Below are positions 9,249-19,464 of a stretch of DNA of 64,000 nucleotides, in pieces (the stretch's first letter is position 1; the number at the start of each line of letters is the position of its first letter). Position numbers and translations under genes: made by a program. The stretch covers positions 1 through 64,000 of the forward strand of contig JAEUME010000003.1 of the NCBI GenBank assembly GCA_016793445.1, read 5' to 3'. Source of the DNA: Hyphomicrobium sp. (lineage in GTDB: Bacteria; Pseudomonadota; Alphaproteobacteria; Rhizobiales; Hyphomicrobiaceae). The notes under the pieces are model-generated. The model was not told the DNA's origin. It saw nothing but the letters and a program-made list of their open reading frames with translations, and ran no database searches.

Positions 9249-10079
9249 GTGCTCAACAAGCTCATAGGATCCGGCGGCAGCGGCGGGGACAACAATGGCC
9301 AGGACGAGATCGACGCTTCCAAAGCGCCGCTGCTCGACCATCTCATCGAGCTGCGCACGCGTCTCATCTATGCGCTGCTGGCGTTTTTCGTCGCCTTCCT
9401 GGCGTGCTTCTCCGTGGCGCGTCACATCTACAACGTGCTCGTGTGGCCCTATGAGTGGGCGTCGGGAAGCAATCACGTCCGTCTGATCGCGACGCACTTT
9501 CTTGAACAGATCATGACGCATGTGAAGCTCGCGATGTTTGGCGCGGGCTTCATTTCGTTCCCGATCATCGCGATGCAGATCTACAAGTTTGTCGCGCCTG
9601 GCCTTTACAAGAACGAGCGAAAGGCTTTCCTGCCCTATCTGGTCGCGACTCCCATCCTGTTCGTCATCGGCGCCATGGTGGTCTATTTCATCGCCATGCC
9701 TGTGCTTATCAGGTTCTCACTTGGCCTCGCGAGCGCGGGCGATGGTTCGGGACCCACAATCGAGCTGATGCCGAAGGTCTCTGAGTACCTGTCCCTCATT
9801 ATGACGCTGATCTTCGGGTTCGGCATCGTGTTCCAGCTCCCCGTTATCCTGACGCTTCTGGCCCGGGCCGGGATTGTCACGGCCGATGGTCTGGTGGGGG
9901 CACGCCGTTATGCGATCGTGGGCATCTTTGCACTGTCCGCGCTCATGACGCCACCTGACGCCTTGAGCATGGTCATCATGGCGCTGCCGACCGTGCTGCT
10001 CTACGAAGCGTCCATTTTGGCGGTGCGCTACGTTGAGCGCATGATCAAGGCCAGGGAAAAGGAGCGGGAAGGGGCTTAG
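9249..10079 (+). CDS. tatC: Sec-independent protein translocase TatC
   Basis: TatC is the polytopic receptor for twin-arginine signal peptides. The 276-residue protein has six hydrophobic helices; diagnostic segments are LLDHLIELRTRLIYALLAF-like sequence near the N terminus (conserved HLIELRTRL), FIAGFISFPIIAMQIYKFVAPGLYKNERK-like sequence in the first periplasmic region, and the FGFGIVFQLPVIL helix. The start codon is GTG at 9249, only six bases after the tatB stop. A Gly/Ser/Asp-rich stretch of about 27 residues precedes the conserved domain. The tatC-serS-surE order that follows is widespread in Rhizobiales. Confidence 0.96.
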   Translation: MLNKLIGSGGSGGDNNGQDEIDASKAPLLDHLIELRTRLIYALLAFFVAFLACFSVARHIYNVLVWPYEWASGSNHVRLIATHFLEQIMTHVKLAMFGAGFISFPIIAMQIYKFVAPGLYKNERKAFLPYLVATPILFVIGAMVVYFIAMPVLIRFSLGLASAGDGSGPTIELMPKVSEYLSLIMTLIFGFGIVFQLPVILTLLARAGIVTADGLVGARRYAIVGIFALSALMTPPDALSMVIMALPTVLLYEASILAVRYVERMIKAREKEREGA

Positions 10080-10195
10080 TTCGTGCCCGTTTCTCAAGTG
10101 AGTCCGCAGACTGCGAGACGGGCCACGCTGTTTGGCCCCGGGCGTTTGCTGCGCCGCTGGACCCTGGGCGCGAGGCGCATTATGACGATCCCTGA

Positions 10196-11617
<1,422 letters not shown>

Positions 11618-11789
11618 ACCATGATCGCGTTTTGCGGCGAACCGGTCGGCAAAGCAGGTCCATTTGCGATCGAGAGCGCGTGGATGCGGGGACCGGCAAA
11701 CCGGTAAGAAGCACGACGAAACAAAGACCTAGACGTCCCTCCAAAGCCGGAACTGGTCTCGAGGCGTGTGTGAACTGGAAAAGGACCCG

Positions 11790-12563
11790 ATGCGCATTCT
11801 TGTGACCAACGATGACGGCATTAACGCCCATGGGCTCGAGGTTCTCAAGACCATCGCGCTGGGCCTGACTTCGGATGTCTGGACGGTCGCGCCCGAATCC
11901 AATCAATCGGGTACGGCGCACTCGATGACGCTGCATGAACCTCTACGTTTGCGCGAGATCGATGCGCGCACCTATGCAACGGCGGGCACGCCGACCGATT
12001 GCGTGATTATGGCAGTGCGTCACATCCTCAAGGATCAGCCGCCGGACCTCGTGCTGTCGGGTATCAATCACGGCTCCAATCTTGCCGAGGACATCACGTA
12101 CTCGGGTACGGTCGCGGCCGCGATGGAAGGAACGCTGCTCGGCATCCGCTCTATTGCGCTGTCCTTGATGCTTGGCTTTGAGGACGGGGACCGCAAGCCC
12201 ATCTGGGACACCCCGCTCGTACATGCGCCGGCATTGATCAAGAGTCTTCTGGCGGCCGACTGGCAGCCAGGGCGGCTCATGAACGTCAACTTTCCGGGCA
12301 TCGGACCTGGCGACATCGCCGGCGTATCGGTGACGCGGCAGGGTATTCGTGACCAAGCCTCCCTGCATATCGACAGCCGTACTGACCCCTGGGGTACGCC
12401 GTACTTCTGGTTTGGTTTCGAGCGCCGGCGCTCAACGCTCGTCGAGGGAACCGACCTTGCCGCGATGGCGGCCAAGAAGATTTCAGTGACACCGTTGAGC
12501 GTGGATATGACCGACGCGACGGCCGTCGCTGCGCTGATGGAGCATCTGAAGACCGTTGGCTGA
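11790..12563 (+). CDS. surE: 5'/3'-nucleotidase SurE
   Basis: SurE is a divalent-metal-dependent nucleotidase acting on nucleoside monophosphates and sometimes short polyphosphate. The metal-binding Asp pair is seen at once in MRILVTNDDGINAHG (residues 8-9), followed by the conserved PESNQSGTAHSMT and LSGINHGSNLAEDITYSGTVAAAMEG blocks (the latter spans about residues 90-115). Start at 11790 because GAAAAGGA lies just upstream and the product then starts exactly like the family; an upstream GTG at 11766 would add eight residues. In many alphaproteobacteria a protein-L-isoaspartate methyltransferase (pcm) follows, but none is here. Confidence 0.96.
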   Translation: MRILVTNDDGINAHGLEVLKTIALGLTSDVWTVAPESNQSGTAHSMTLHEPLRLREIDARTYATAGTPTDCVIMAVRHILKDQPPDLVLSGINHGSNLAEDITYSGTVAAAMEGTLLGIRSIALSLMLGFEDGDRKPIWDTPLVHAPALIKSLLAADWQPGRLMNVNFPGIGPGDIAGVSVTRQGIRDQASLHIDSRTDPWGTPYFWFGFERRRSTLVEGTDLAAMAAKKISVTPLSVDMTDATAVAALMEHLKTVG

Positions 12564-12790
12564 AGGTCTCCGCGTTAAGAGTTGCAGACGCCGCAAAAGA
12601 CAAGGTAATGCCGAAATCCGTCCGCGAATTAAGCGCAATCGCAGTCTAAGGATAAACGATGGCGATGACGGCGGGAAGCGTTCGACTCTCAAACGGGTTC
12701 CACGCACACGGACTATTGGGGCGAGACACCCTGACATCCCCCTGACCGCCTGACGGGAAGGACAGCGCGGGAATCGCATCTTCGTTTCCA

Positions 12791-12806
12791 TTAACCGGGC
12801 ATTAAC
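12791..12806 (+). promoter_or_regulatory. Perfect CtrA-type box TTAA-N7-TTAAC
   Basis: The sequence reads TTAA CCGGGCA TTAAC, an exact match to the full CtrA consensus of alphaproteobacteria (TTAA, seven bases, TTAAC). It lies 41 bases before the chosen start of the LysM/LytM gene and inside a larger inverted repeat, CCATTAAC at 12788-12795 and GTTAATGG at 12816-12823. In my scan of TTAA occurrences in intergenic DNA of this window no second full match appeared. CtrA control of cell-division genes is established knowledge in Caulobacter; binding here is inference. Confidence 0.65.
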
Positions 12807-12847
12807 CCAATGAAGGTTAATGGATGATGCGAGTAGAGGTGCGTATC

Positions 12848-14356
12848 ATGATGTATTTGTCTGGCTTCGGCCGGCGCGGTGGTTTTGGCCTCAAACCCGC
12901 GCACTGTGCCCTTATCCTATTGTCTGCGGCAGTCTCCGGCTGCAGCGCGGATGTCACGCGTTTCGATAGCGCGTCGTTCAATCTCAACGACCCCCCTCAG
13001 ACCACGTCGTCCGTAGATGCGGGCAACGCTGCCCCGTCGCAGGACTACGTCAGTCCGGTGGCGCATAACCAGCGTCCTGGCCCCTATGGTGCGGGTGGAC
13101 CGCAAGGGGGCGTTGAATCGGCGCCGTTGGCCGACGCGACGCCCGCGAGTTCCTATCCGCAGCCTGCGCCGGTTGCCGCCGTGCCAGCGATGCCGGAGGG
13201 TCGCCGCCCGCTCCAACGGGTTGCGGGCGAGCAGAGGGTCGCTATGGCGACGCCGCCGGCGTCCGTCTCTCAGCCTGAGCGCGGTCAGATGATCGAGGTT
13301 CAGGCTGGCGACACACTTTATGGATTATCGCGCCGTCATCAGGTTTCTTTGGCCGAGCTGATGAGCGTGAATAGCCTCACGTCGCCCGACATCAAATTGG
13401 GCCAGAAGCTGTATCTGCCTGCGGCTGGCGCGACCGCGCAGACCGTGGCTGCGGCACCAGCAGCCGCGGCCGCAGTGGCCTCCGCTCGTCAGTTCGCGGC
13501 TCCTCCGGTCACTCCTGAGACCGCGGCCAAGTACACGGGCAGCTACACGATGCAGCAGGGTGACTCGATCTACGCGGTAGCGCGTTCGCACAAGGTGCCG
13601 TTCACCGAGCTGCAGCAGGTCAACGGCATCACCAACGCTGCAAAGGTACGTGCAGGTACGGTGTTGAAGGTGCCTGCGGCTTATCCGCAGACCGCCGCAG
13701 CGCCCATTTCCACGACCGCGGCAATCGATTCCAGCCCGCAGCCCGGGGTGATACCGGCAGCTGTTCCAGCAGCCCCTGCGGCCCCGATTGCCCCCGCTCC
13801 GGTTACGTCCGAGCCCGCCAACATTCCCTCCGATTCCGCACAGCCGACCATCATCAATTCGGCCAAGCCGGCGGAGACCGTTGCGCCGGTACCGCCCGCG
13901 TCGAGTGTGGATGTCGCGCCGAAGGGAGACAAGGTTGCGATTGCGGTTCCGCCGCAGCAGCCAGCACCAGCAGCGGACGGCAAGCTGCGCTGGCCGGCAC
14001 AGGGCCGGGTTATCTCCGGGTTCGGTGGACGGCCGGACGGAACGCACAATGACGGTATCAACCTGTCCGTGCCGATGGGGACCGACGTGCACGCGGCCGA
14101 GAGCGGTGTCATCGCCTACGCCGGCAGTGAGTTGAAGGGCTATGGCAATCTCATTCTCATTCGCCACGATAACGGATGGGTCACCGCTTACGCCCACAAC
14201 GACCAGCTTCTGGTGAAGCGAGGAGACAAGGTCGGCCGCGGCCAGGTCATCGCCAAGGCGGGCAAGACGGGAACCGTTGATCAGCCTCAGGTTCACTTCG
14301 AGCTGCGTCAGGGTTCCAAGCCCGTCGATCCCACGCCCTTCATGGAGCCGATTTAA
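12848..14356 (+). CDS. LysM/LytM (M23-like) lipoprotein, NlpD/DipM type, probable amidase activator
   Basis: A lipid-anchored cell-wall factor of the NlpD/DipM group, which govern septal peptidoglycan splitting. With the start at 12848 (GAGGT eight bases upstream) the product has 502 residues. A lipobox VSGC places the lipidated Cys at 32. LysM repeats lie at about 147-193 and 231-277, separated and followed by Ala/Pro-rich linkers. The LytM fold occupies about 379-500. Its zinc-site sequence reads NDGIN where active enzymes have HxGID, and QVHFE where they have HLHFE, so zinc ligands and the general base are lost, as in E. coli NlpD. It should therefore activate amidases rather than cut wall itself. 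An ATG at 12824 would extend the N terminus by eight residues. A CtrA box precedes the gene, and a strong terminator follows it. Confidence 0.9.
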   Translation: MMYLSGFGRRGGFGLKPAHCALILLSAAVSGCSADVTRFDSASFNLNDPPQTTSSVDAGNAAPSQDYVSPVAHNQRPGPYGAGGPQGGVESAPLADATPASSYPQPAPVAAVPAMPEGRRPLQRVAGEQRVAMATPPASVSQPERGQMIEVQAGDTLYGLSRRHQVSLAELMSVNSLTSPDIKLGQKLYLPAAGATAQTVAAAPAAAAAVASARQFAAPPVTPETAAKYTGSYTMQQGDSIYAVARSHKVPFTELQQVNGITNAAKVRAGTVLKVPAAYPQTAAAPISTTAAIDSSPQPGVIPAAVPAAPAAPIAPAPVTSEPANIPSDSAQPTIINSAKPAETVAPVPPASSVDVAPKGDKVAIAVPPQQPAPAADGKLRWPAQGRVISGFGGRPDGTHNDGINLSVPMGTDVHAAESGVIAYAGSELKGYGNLILIRHDNGWVTAYAHNDQLLVKRGDKVGRGQVIAKAGKTGTVDQPQVHFELRQGSKPVDPTPFMEPI

Positions 14357-14436
14357 GGACGCCGGGCGCTCTCAGCCAGGAGAGCCCCCTGCGCGAAAAA
14401 TACAGTTCGCCGCGCGCGAAGCACTGAGGGAAGCTC

Positions 14437-14474
14437 GAGGCCGGGTCAGACGGGACCCGGCCTCATTTTTGTTT
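14437..14474 (+). terminator. Rho-independent terminator after the LytM gene
   Basis: Arms GAGGCCGGGTC (14437-14447) and GACCCGGCCTC (14454-14464) pair perfectly over 11 bases with a six-base loop and run into ATTTTTGTTTT. It closes the LytM transcript and separates it from the sugar permease gene. Confidence 0.9.
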
Positions 14475-14561
14475 TGCCGGGCAGCGTAAAAATCGGCAAA
14501 TCGTGGTGCGCCGGCAAGGTGGCGCGCCATTGCAGACGGCGGGGACACGAGGGAACGGGAC

Positions 14562-15830
14562 GTGACGCAATCGCGAGTGCTCGCCAGGAAGAACACGATG
14601 CAGCCGATGATCACCATCGCCGTACTGTTCTTCATCTTCGGCTTCGTCACTTGGCTCAATGGCCCTCTCATCACCTTCGTGAAGCTCGCGTTCGACCTTG
14701 ACGACGTGAACGCCTTCCTGGTGCCGATGGCGTTCTATCTGTCTTATTTCTTTCTTGCTCTGCCTGCGTCCGCCGTTCTGCGCAGAACCGGCATGAAAGC
14801 CGGCATGGCGCTCGGCCTGTTCGTCATGGCAGCCGGTGCGTTCGTGTTCGGCGAATTCACCACGCTGCGCCAATACCCTGGTGCGCTGACGGGTCTGTTC
14901 GTGATCGGCGCGGGGTTATCGCTGCTGCAGACGGCGTCCAACCCCTACATTTCGATCATCGGGCCGATCGAAAGCGCGGCGCAACGGATTGCCTTTATGG
15001 GCCTCGCCAACAAGTTCGCCGGAGTTCTCGCGCCGATCGTCTTCGGCGCGCTTGTTCTGCACGGCCTCGACGACTTCGCGAGTAAGGTGCAAGCCGCTCC
15101 GACGGCGCAGGCGCGCGAGGCGCTTCTTGATGCATTCGCCCGCCAGGTGCGCGGACCCTATTTGGTCATGGCGGGGTTGCTGGCACTGCTTGGCGTCTGG
15201 ATCGCACGCTCCCGGCTGCCCGATCTTTCGCCGGCGGCCGTCAACGATGCTGCCGGAGAGGACAAACGGCGCAGCGTTCTGGAATTCCCAAATCTTTGGC
15301 TGGGCGTCGTTTGCCTGTTCCTCTATGTCGGCGTGGAGGTGATGGCGGGCGATGCGATCGGCGTCTATGGAGCGGGGTTCGGTTTGCCGCTGGCCCGAAC
15401 CGCGCTATTCACGTCCTACACGCTGTTCGCGATGATGCTCGGCTATGCCGCCGGTCTTCTGGTAATTCCCCGTTTTATCAGTCAGGAACGCTATCTTGCG
15501 GTATCCGCCGCACTCGGCGTTGTTCTCACGATCGGCGCCTACCTCACGCACGGTTACGTATCCGTCGGCTTCATTGCCGCGCTCGGGTTTGCCAATGCGA
15601 TGATGTGGCCTGCGATCTTTCCGCTCGCCATCCGCGGGCTAGGGCGTCACACCGAAACGGGTTCAGCGCTGCTCATTATGGCCATCGCGGGTGGCGCGCT
15701 GATGCCGTACGCGTTCGCGCTACTAAAGCAACACGTCGACTTTCAACTCGCCTATGCGGCGCTCGCGGTGCCGAGCTATCTATTCATCTTATACTACGGC
15801 ACGCGCGACCATAAAGACCGCTGGTACTGA
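14562..15830 (+). CDS. gluP: Glucose/galactose-type MFS permease (GluP/FucP family)
   Basis: Inner-membrane sugar:proton symporter of the major facilitator superfamily. The 422-residue protein has about twelve hydrophobic helices, and its first helix reads FFIFGFVTWLNGPLI followed by KLAFDLD, the hallmark of the GluP/FucP subgroup. Other family segments are ALPASAVLRRTGMKAGM and QTASNPYISIIGP with the conserved Asn-Pro-Tyr. The start used is a GTG at 14562; ATG at 14598, with AGGAAG upstream, would remove twelve residues and is equally possible. The gene stands alone between a terminator and a convergent small gene. Substrate is inferred from the family and could be another hexose. Confidence 0.8.
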   Translation: MTQSRVLARKNTMQPMITIAVLFFIFGFVTWLNGPLITFVKLAFDLDDVNAFLVPMAFYLSYFFLALPASAVLRRTGMKAGMALGLFVMAAGAFVFGEFTTLRQYPGALTGLFVIGAGLSLLQTASNPYISIIGPIESAAQRIAFMGLANKFAGVLAPIVFGALVLHGLDDFASKVQAAPTAQAREALLDAFARQVRGPYLVMAGLLALLGVWIARSRLPDLSPAAVNDAAGEDKRRSVLEFPNLWLGVVCLFLYVGVEVMAGDAIGVYGAGFGLPLARTALFTSYTLFAMMLGYAAGLLVIPRFISQERYLAVSAALGVVLTIGAYLTHGYVSVGFIAALGFANAMMWPAIFPLAIRGLGRHTETGSALLIMAIAGGALMPYAFALLKQHVDFQLAYAALAVPSYLFILYYGTRDHKDRWY

Positions 15831-15845
15831 TCTTCTGCGCGCCGC

Positions 15846-16151
15846 TCAGTCATCAAAGCCCGTGAAGATACGGTTCTTGACGCAGAAGTTCTTGTGGCGA
15901 ACGTAGTAGCATTTGTCGCCATCCCAGTAGTCGTCGCTGCCGAAGGGATCGCCTTTGTAGCTGGAAAAGCCGAAGCCATAGCCCTTTGCGGGACCGGGGC
16001 GCCAATAGCCCAGACCAGGCTTGCCGCCATAGCGGACCTTTGCGGCGGTGCGGCCGTGATCCTTCTGGAAGTGATGGGCTTCAGCAGGGCTCGAGCCGGA
16101 AACGGCAACAAGGCCGGCGCAGACGAAAGCAAACGACGCGAACGATTTCAT
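15846..16151 (-). CDS. Small secreted Gly/Tyr-rich protein of unknown function
   Basis: The 101-residue product starts with a classical Sec signal peptide (MKSFASFAFVCAGLVAVSG, cleavage likely after SPAEA near residue 26). The mature part begins with His-His and is rich in Gly, Tyr, Lys and Asp, with two Cys near the C terminus (DKCYYV and KNFCVK) that could form a disulphide. The ATG at 16151 is supported by AGAGG seven bases upstream; the longer upstream reading frame has no family support. It is convergent with the sugar permease, whose stop lies 16 bases away. I do not recognise a family. Confidence 0.6.
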   Translation of the reverse strand: MKSFASFAFVCAGLVAVSGSSPAEAHHFQKDHGRTAAKVRYGGKPGLGYWRPGPAKGYGFGFSSYKGDPFGSDDYWDGDKCYYVRHKNFCVKNRIFTGFDD

Positions 16152-16293
16152 CGGGAACCTCTGGCAGCAGGAACTGCACACTCTGATAATCATAGCATCA
16201 AGAGAGATCGGGATCTCCCGATGCCGCGAACATGCTAAACAGTGCGTAGGTTCCTTCGCCCGCGGAGAAATCTTAACGCGCCAGCGCGGGCCT

Positions 16294-17172
16294 TCAATCG
16301 AGCGTCTTGCCAAGACGGCCGGCAAGGTCCTGGATGAACTGCCAGGCGACGCGGCCTGAACGCGCGCCGCGCGTCGTCGCCCACTCCAAGGCCTCCATTT
16401 CCAGTTTCTTGTGGTCTGCCTTCAATCCGTAATGGCCGACGTAGGCGCGCACCATGTCGAGGTAGTTATCCTGGCTGGCATTGTGGAACCCGAGCCAAAG
16501 GCCGAAGCGGTCGGACAGAGAGACCTTTTCTTCCACCGCCTCGTAAGGGTTGATGGCGGTCGAGCGCTCGTTCTCCACCATGTCGCGCGGCATGAGATGC
16601 CGGCGATTGGACGTGGCATAAAACAGCACGTTGTGCGGCCGGCCTTCGATGCCGCCTTCGAGCACGGCCTTGAGCGACTTATAACTCGTATCGTCCTTGT
16701 CGAACGAGAGGTCGTCGCAGAACACGATGAAGCGATTGGCGCTCGATTTCAAATGTGCCAGGCAATGGGGCAGCGTGGCGATGTCCTCGCGGTGGATCTC
16801 GATCAGGATGAGACGGGTGGGAGATTTCGCCTTGGCGAGTTCGCCGCCCGCTTCAGCATGTGCGGCCTTGACGAGGCTTGATTTGCCCATGCCGCGTGCG
16901 CCCCATAGCAGAGCGTTATTGGCGGGCAGACCAGCCGCGAAACGCCGGGTGTTCTCCAGAAGGATACTCGCGGTGTGATCAATCCCCTTGAGCAATCCGA
17001 GCGGCACCCGGCTGACTTTCTCGACCGGAATGAAGCGCCCGCCAGCCTCGGCGGACCATACGAAGGCATCGGCCGCTGAAAAATTGACTGGACCCGCAGC
17101 GGGGGGGCTCACCCGCTCCAGCGCCGAGGCAATACGTTCCAGGAGCGGCCTAAGATCGGTCGAATCAGACAT
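16294..17172 (-). CDS. DUF815-family AAA+ ATPase
   Basis: A cytoplasmic P-loop ATPase of the DUF815 family whose client is not known to me. The 292-residue product carries Walker A GARGMGKSS near residue 95, Walker B RFIVFCDDLSF near 150, and the sensor-like YATSNRRHLMPRDM near 190, which is typical of DUF815. Leu/Val-rich lead-in and the C-terminal AWQFIQDLAGR complete the fold. The start at 17172 gives MSDSTDLRPLLERI; an upstream in-frame ATG at 17265 would add an atypical 31-residue leader. It is divergent from yajC, and DUF815 beside yajC-secDF is a recurrent alphaproteobacterial order. Confidence 0.9.
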   Translation of the reverse strand: MSDSTDLRPLLERIASALERVSPPAAGPVNFSAADAFVWSAEAGGRFIPVEKVSRVPLGLLKGIDHTASILLENTRRFAAGLPANNALLWGARGMGKSSLVKAAHAEAGGELAKAKSPTRLILIEIHREDIATLPHCLAHLKSSANRFIVFCDDLSFDKDDTSYKSLKAVLEGGIEGRPHNVLFYATSNRRHLMPRDMVENERSTAINPYEAVEEKVSLSDRFGLWLGFHNASQDNYLDMVRAYVGHYGLKADHKKLEMEALEWATTRGARSGRVAWQFIQDLAGRLGKTLD

Positions 17173-17388
17173 TTGAGCGGTTCCAAGTGGTTCGAATCGC
17201 GTGTTTAAACGTGCAGCTACGCGCTGCCAACGGTCATTGCGCCCAAACCCGCCTTTTGGTTGCATTCGAGGCTGCGGACACTATAGTCGCGCCGAATTTG
17301 CATGCCCGCTCCTGGAACCCCACATGTTCCGGGCCGGCTTTCGTGTTCACTCCGCGATGTTCGTCAGACCCTGAGGACCAACCCATCA

Positions 17389-17724
17389 ATGTTTATCTCG
17401 CCTGCCTTCGCGCAATCATCGAGCTCCGGAGCCGACCTGAGCTTTCCGCTCATGATGCTGATGCTTCTCGGCATCTTCTATTTCCTGGTGCTGCGTCCGC
17501 AGTCAAAACGCAACGAGGCGCAGCGCGCCAAGCTGAACGCAGTCCGCCGCGGCGATACGGTCGTCACCTCGGGAGGCATGGTCGGCAGAGTGACGAAGGT
17601 TTCCGACACCTCCGATGAGATCGAGGTCGAGCTTGCCGACAATCTCAAGGTCCGCATCGTCAAGAGTACGCTGCTCGACGTGCGCTCGAAGGGCGAGCCT
17701 GTGAAGGAAGTGACAAGCAGCTGA
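17389..17724 (+). CDS. yajC: Preprotein translocase subunit YajC
   Basis: YajC associates with SecDF at the Sec translocon. The 111-residue product has a membrane helix (LSFPLMMLMLLGIFYFLVLRPQ, about residues 16-35) ending in the family signature FLVLRPQSKR, then a small basic beta domain with GDTVVTSGGMVGRVTKV. The ATG at 17389 is preceded by GAGGA, and the long upstream frame from 17302 is not family-like. Between it and secD are 103 bases. yajC, secD and secF form the expected operon, here extended by two complex I assembly factor homologues. Confidence 0.96.
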   Translation: MFISPAFAQSSSSGADLSFPLMMLMLLGIFYFLVLRPQSKRNEAQRAKLNAVRRGDTVVTSGGMVGRVTKVSDTSDEIEVELADNLKVRIVKSTLLDVRSKGEPVKEVTSS

Positions 17725-17827
17725 GGTAGAGTCCTCGGCCTTGCTCGCAACGGTTGCCACGCCATGCCATCTGGCCGGATGACGCGCGACCTCGAAGTTT
17801 ACGAAGAGAGAAACAAGAAGTTATCCA

Positions 17828-19450
17828 ATGCTGCATTTCTCGCGCTTCAAAACCATCGCGATCCTACTTACCTGCCTCGCGGGCTTCCTCGTTGCGCTGC
17901 CCAACTTCTTCACCAAGGAACAGCTGGCGACCTGGCCCTCCTTCATGCCGAAGAACCAGATGCCATTGGGGCTCGATCTTCAGGGTGGCGCGCACCTCCT
18001 GCTTGGTATGGACCAGGAAGAGATCAAGAAGGACTGGTTCAACAACCTGCGCGACAGTGTTCGCAAATCGTTGCGCGACGAGCGCATCGGCGCTTCCGCC
18101 ATTGGTGTGCAGGGCGGTCAGATGTCTGTCAGGCTGGTGAAGCCGGAAGAGACCGAGGCCGCACTGAAGCTATTGAAGAAGCTCGCGCAGCCAATCGGCA
18201 ATGCGATCCTTGGTTCGGCCGGCATGGACATGGAGGTGAGCCAGGGTTCCGATCCCGGCACCATCATCTTGAAGCCGACTGAACAGGGTATCCGTCAGCG
18301 CATTGCACATGCCGCGGAAGCCTCCATTGCCACGCTGACACGCCGCGTCAATGCGCTCGGCACCTCCGAAGCGACGGTTGTGCGCCAAGGACAGGACCGC
18401 ATTCTCATCCAATATCCCGGCCTGCAGGACACGGGCCCCCTCAAGAGAATTCTGGGCGAAACCGCCAAGCTGACCTTCCATGAGGTTCATCCCTCGATCA
18501 CCGCAGAAGACGCCAAGCTCACCAGCATACCAACCGGGTACAGAATCTTCCCTGGCGCGAAGGACGAGGGCGGCGGCGATTATCTTTTGCGCGAAATTCC
18601 GGTCGTCCAAGGCGAGGATCTTGCCGATGCGCAGCCCGCCTTCGACAGCCGCAACGGCGAACCAGTGATCAATTTCCGCTTCAATCAATCGGGTGCGCGC
18701 AAGTTTGGCGAGTTCACGAAGGATAACGTCGGGCGTCCCTTCGCCATTGTGCTCGATGACAAGGTCTTGTCCGCGCCCGTCATTCGCGAGCCGATCCTGG
18801 GCGGCACAGGGCAAATTTCGGGCAACTTCACCGTCGAGAGTTCCAATGCGCTTGCTGTCCAGCTGCGCTCAGGCGCTCTGCCCACCAAGCTCACGATCGT
18901 CGAAGAACGCACCGTGGGTCCTTCTTTGGGCGCCGACTCCATCAACGCGGGTAAGAACGCGGGCATCATCGGAGGCATTGGCGTTGTTATCCTGACGATC
19001 CTTGCGTACGGCACATTCGGCATCTTTGCCGTCGTAGGTTTGCTTGTGCATTTGATGATGACGGTCGCGCTGATGACCCTCATCGGCTCGACGCTCACGC
19101 TACCTGGCATCGCGGGACTCGTCCTCGGCGTAGCCATGGCCGTCGACGCCAACGTGCTGATCTATGAACGCATCCGTGAGGAGCTGCGTACAGGAAAATC
19201 GGCCGTGTCCGCCATCGACGCAGGCTTTACGCGTGCTTTCATCACCATCGCCGACAGCCAGCTCACCACTTTGGCTTGTGCCGTCATCATGTTCTGGCTC
19301 GGCTCGGGTCCGATCCGTGGCTTTGCGGTGACGCTGACGCTCGGCATCATCACCTCGATCTTCGCATCCGTCACCGTCGTCCGTCTGCTCGTGTCGCGCT
19401 GGCTCAAGGCGCAGACCGATCAGCGCCGCAAGCTTGAAGTTCCGGTTTGA
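17828..19450 (+). CDS. secD: Protein translocase subunit SecD
   Basis: SecD uses the proton motive force to pull proteins through the Sec channel on the periplasmic side. The 540-residue product has one N-terminal helix, the periplasmic P1 head (about 40-360, beginning with GLDLQGGAHLLL), and five C-terminal helices of the RND type from about 370 onward, with AVDANVLIYERIREELR in helix 4, which holds the conserved Asp. Length and order fit the separate-SecD type. Its stop at 19450 overlaps nothing, but secF follows within about 15 bases, so they are translated together. No anomalies. Confidence 0.97.
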   Translation: MLHFSRFKTIAILLTCLAGFLVALPNFFTKEQLATWPSFMPKNQMPLGLDLQGGAHLLLGMDQEEIKKDWFNNLRDSVRKSLRDERIGASAIGVQGGQMSVRLVKPEETEAALKLLKKLAQPIGNAILGSAGMDMEVSQGSDPGTIILKPTEQGIRQRIAHAAEASIATLTRRVNALGTSEATVVRQGQDRILIQYPGLQDTGPLKRILGETAKLTFHEVHPSITAEDAKLTSIPTGYRIFPGAKDEGGGDYLLREIPVVQGEDLADAQPAFDSRNGEPVINFRFNQSGARKFGEFTKDNVGRPFAIVLDDKVLSAPVIREPILGGTGQISGNFTVESSNALAVQLRSGALPTKLTIVEERTVGPSLGADSINAGKNAGIIGGIGVVILTILAYGTFGIFAVVGLLVHLMMTVALMTLIGSTLTLPGIAGLVLGVAMAVDANVLIYERIREELRTGKSAVSAIDAGFTRAFITIADSQLTTLACAVIMFWLGSGPIRGFAVTLTLGIITSIFASVTVVRLLVSRWLKAQTDQRRKLEVPV

Positions 19451-19464
19451 GGAGACACTTTGCT

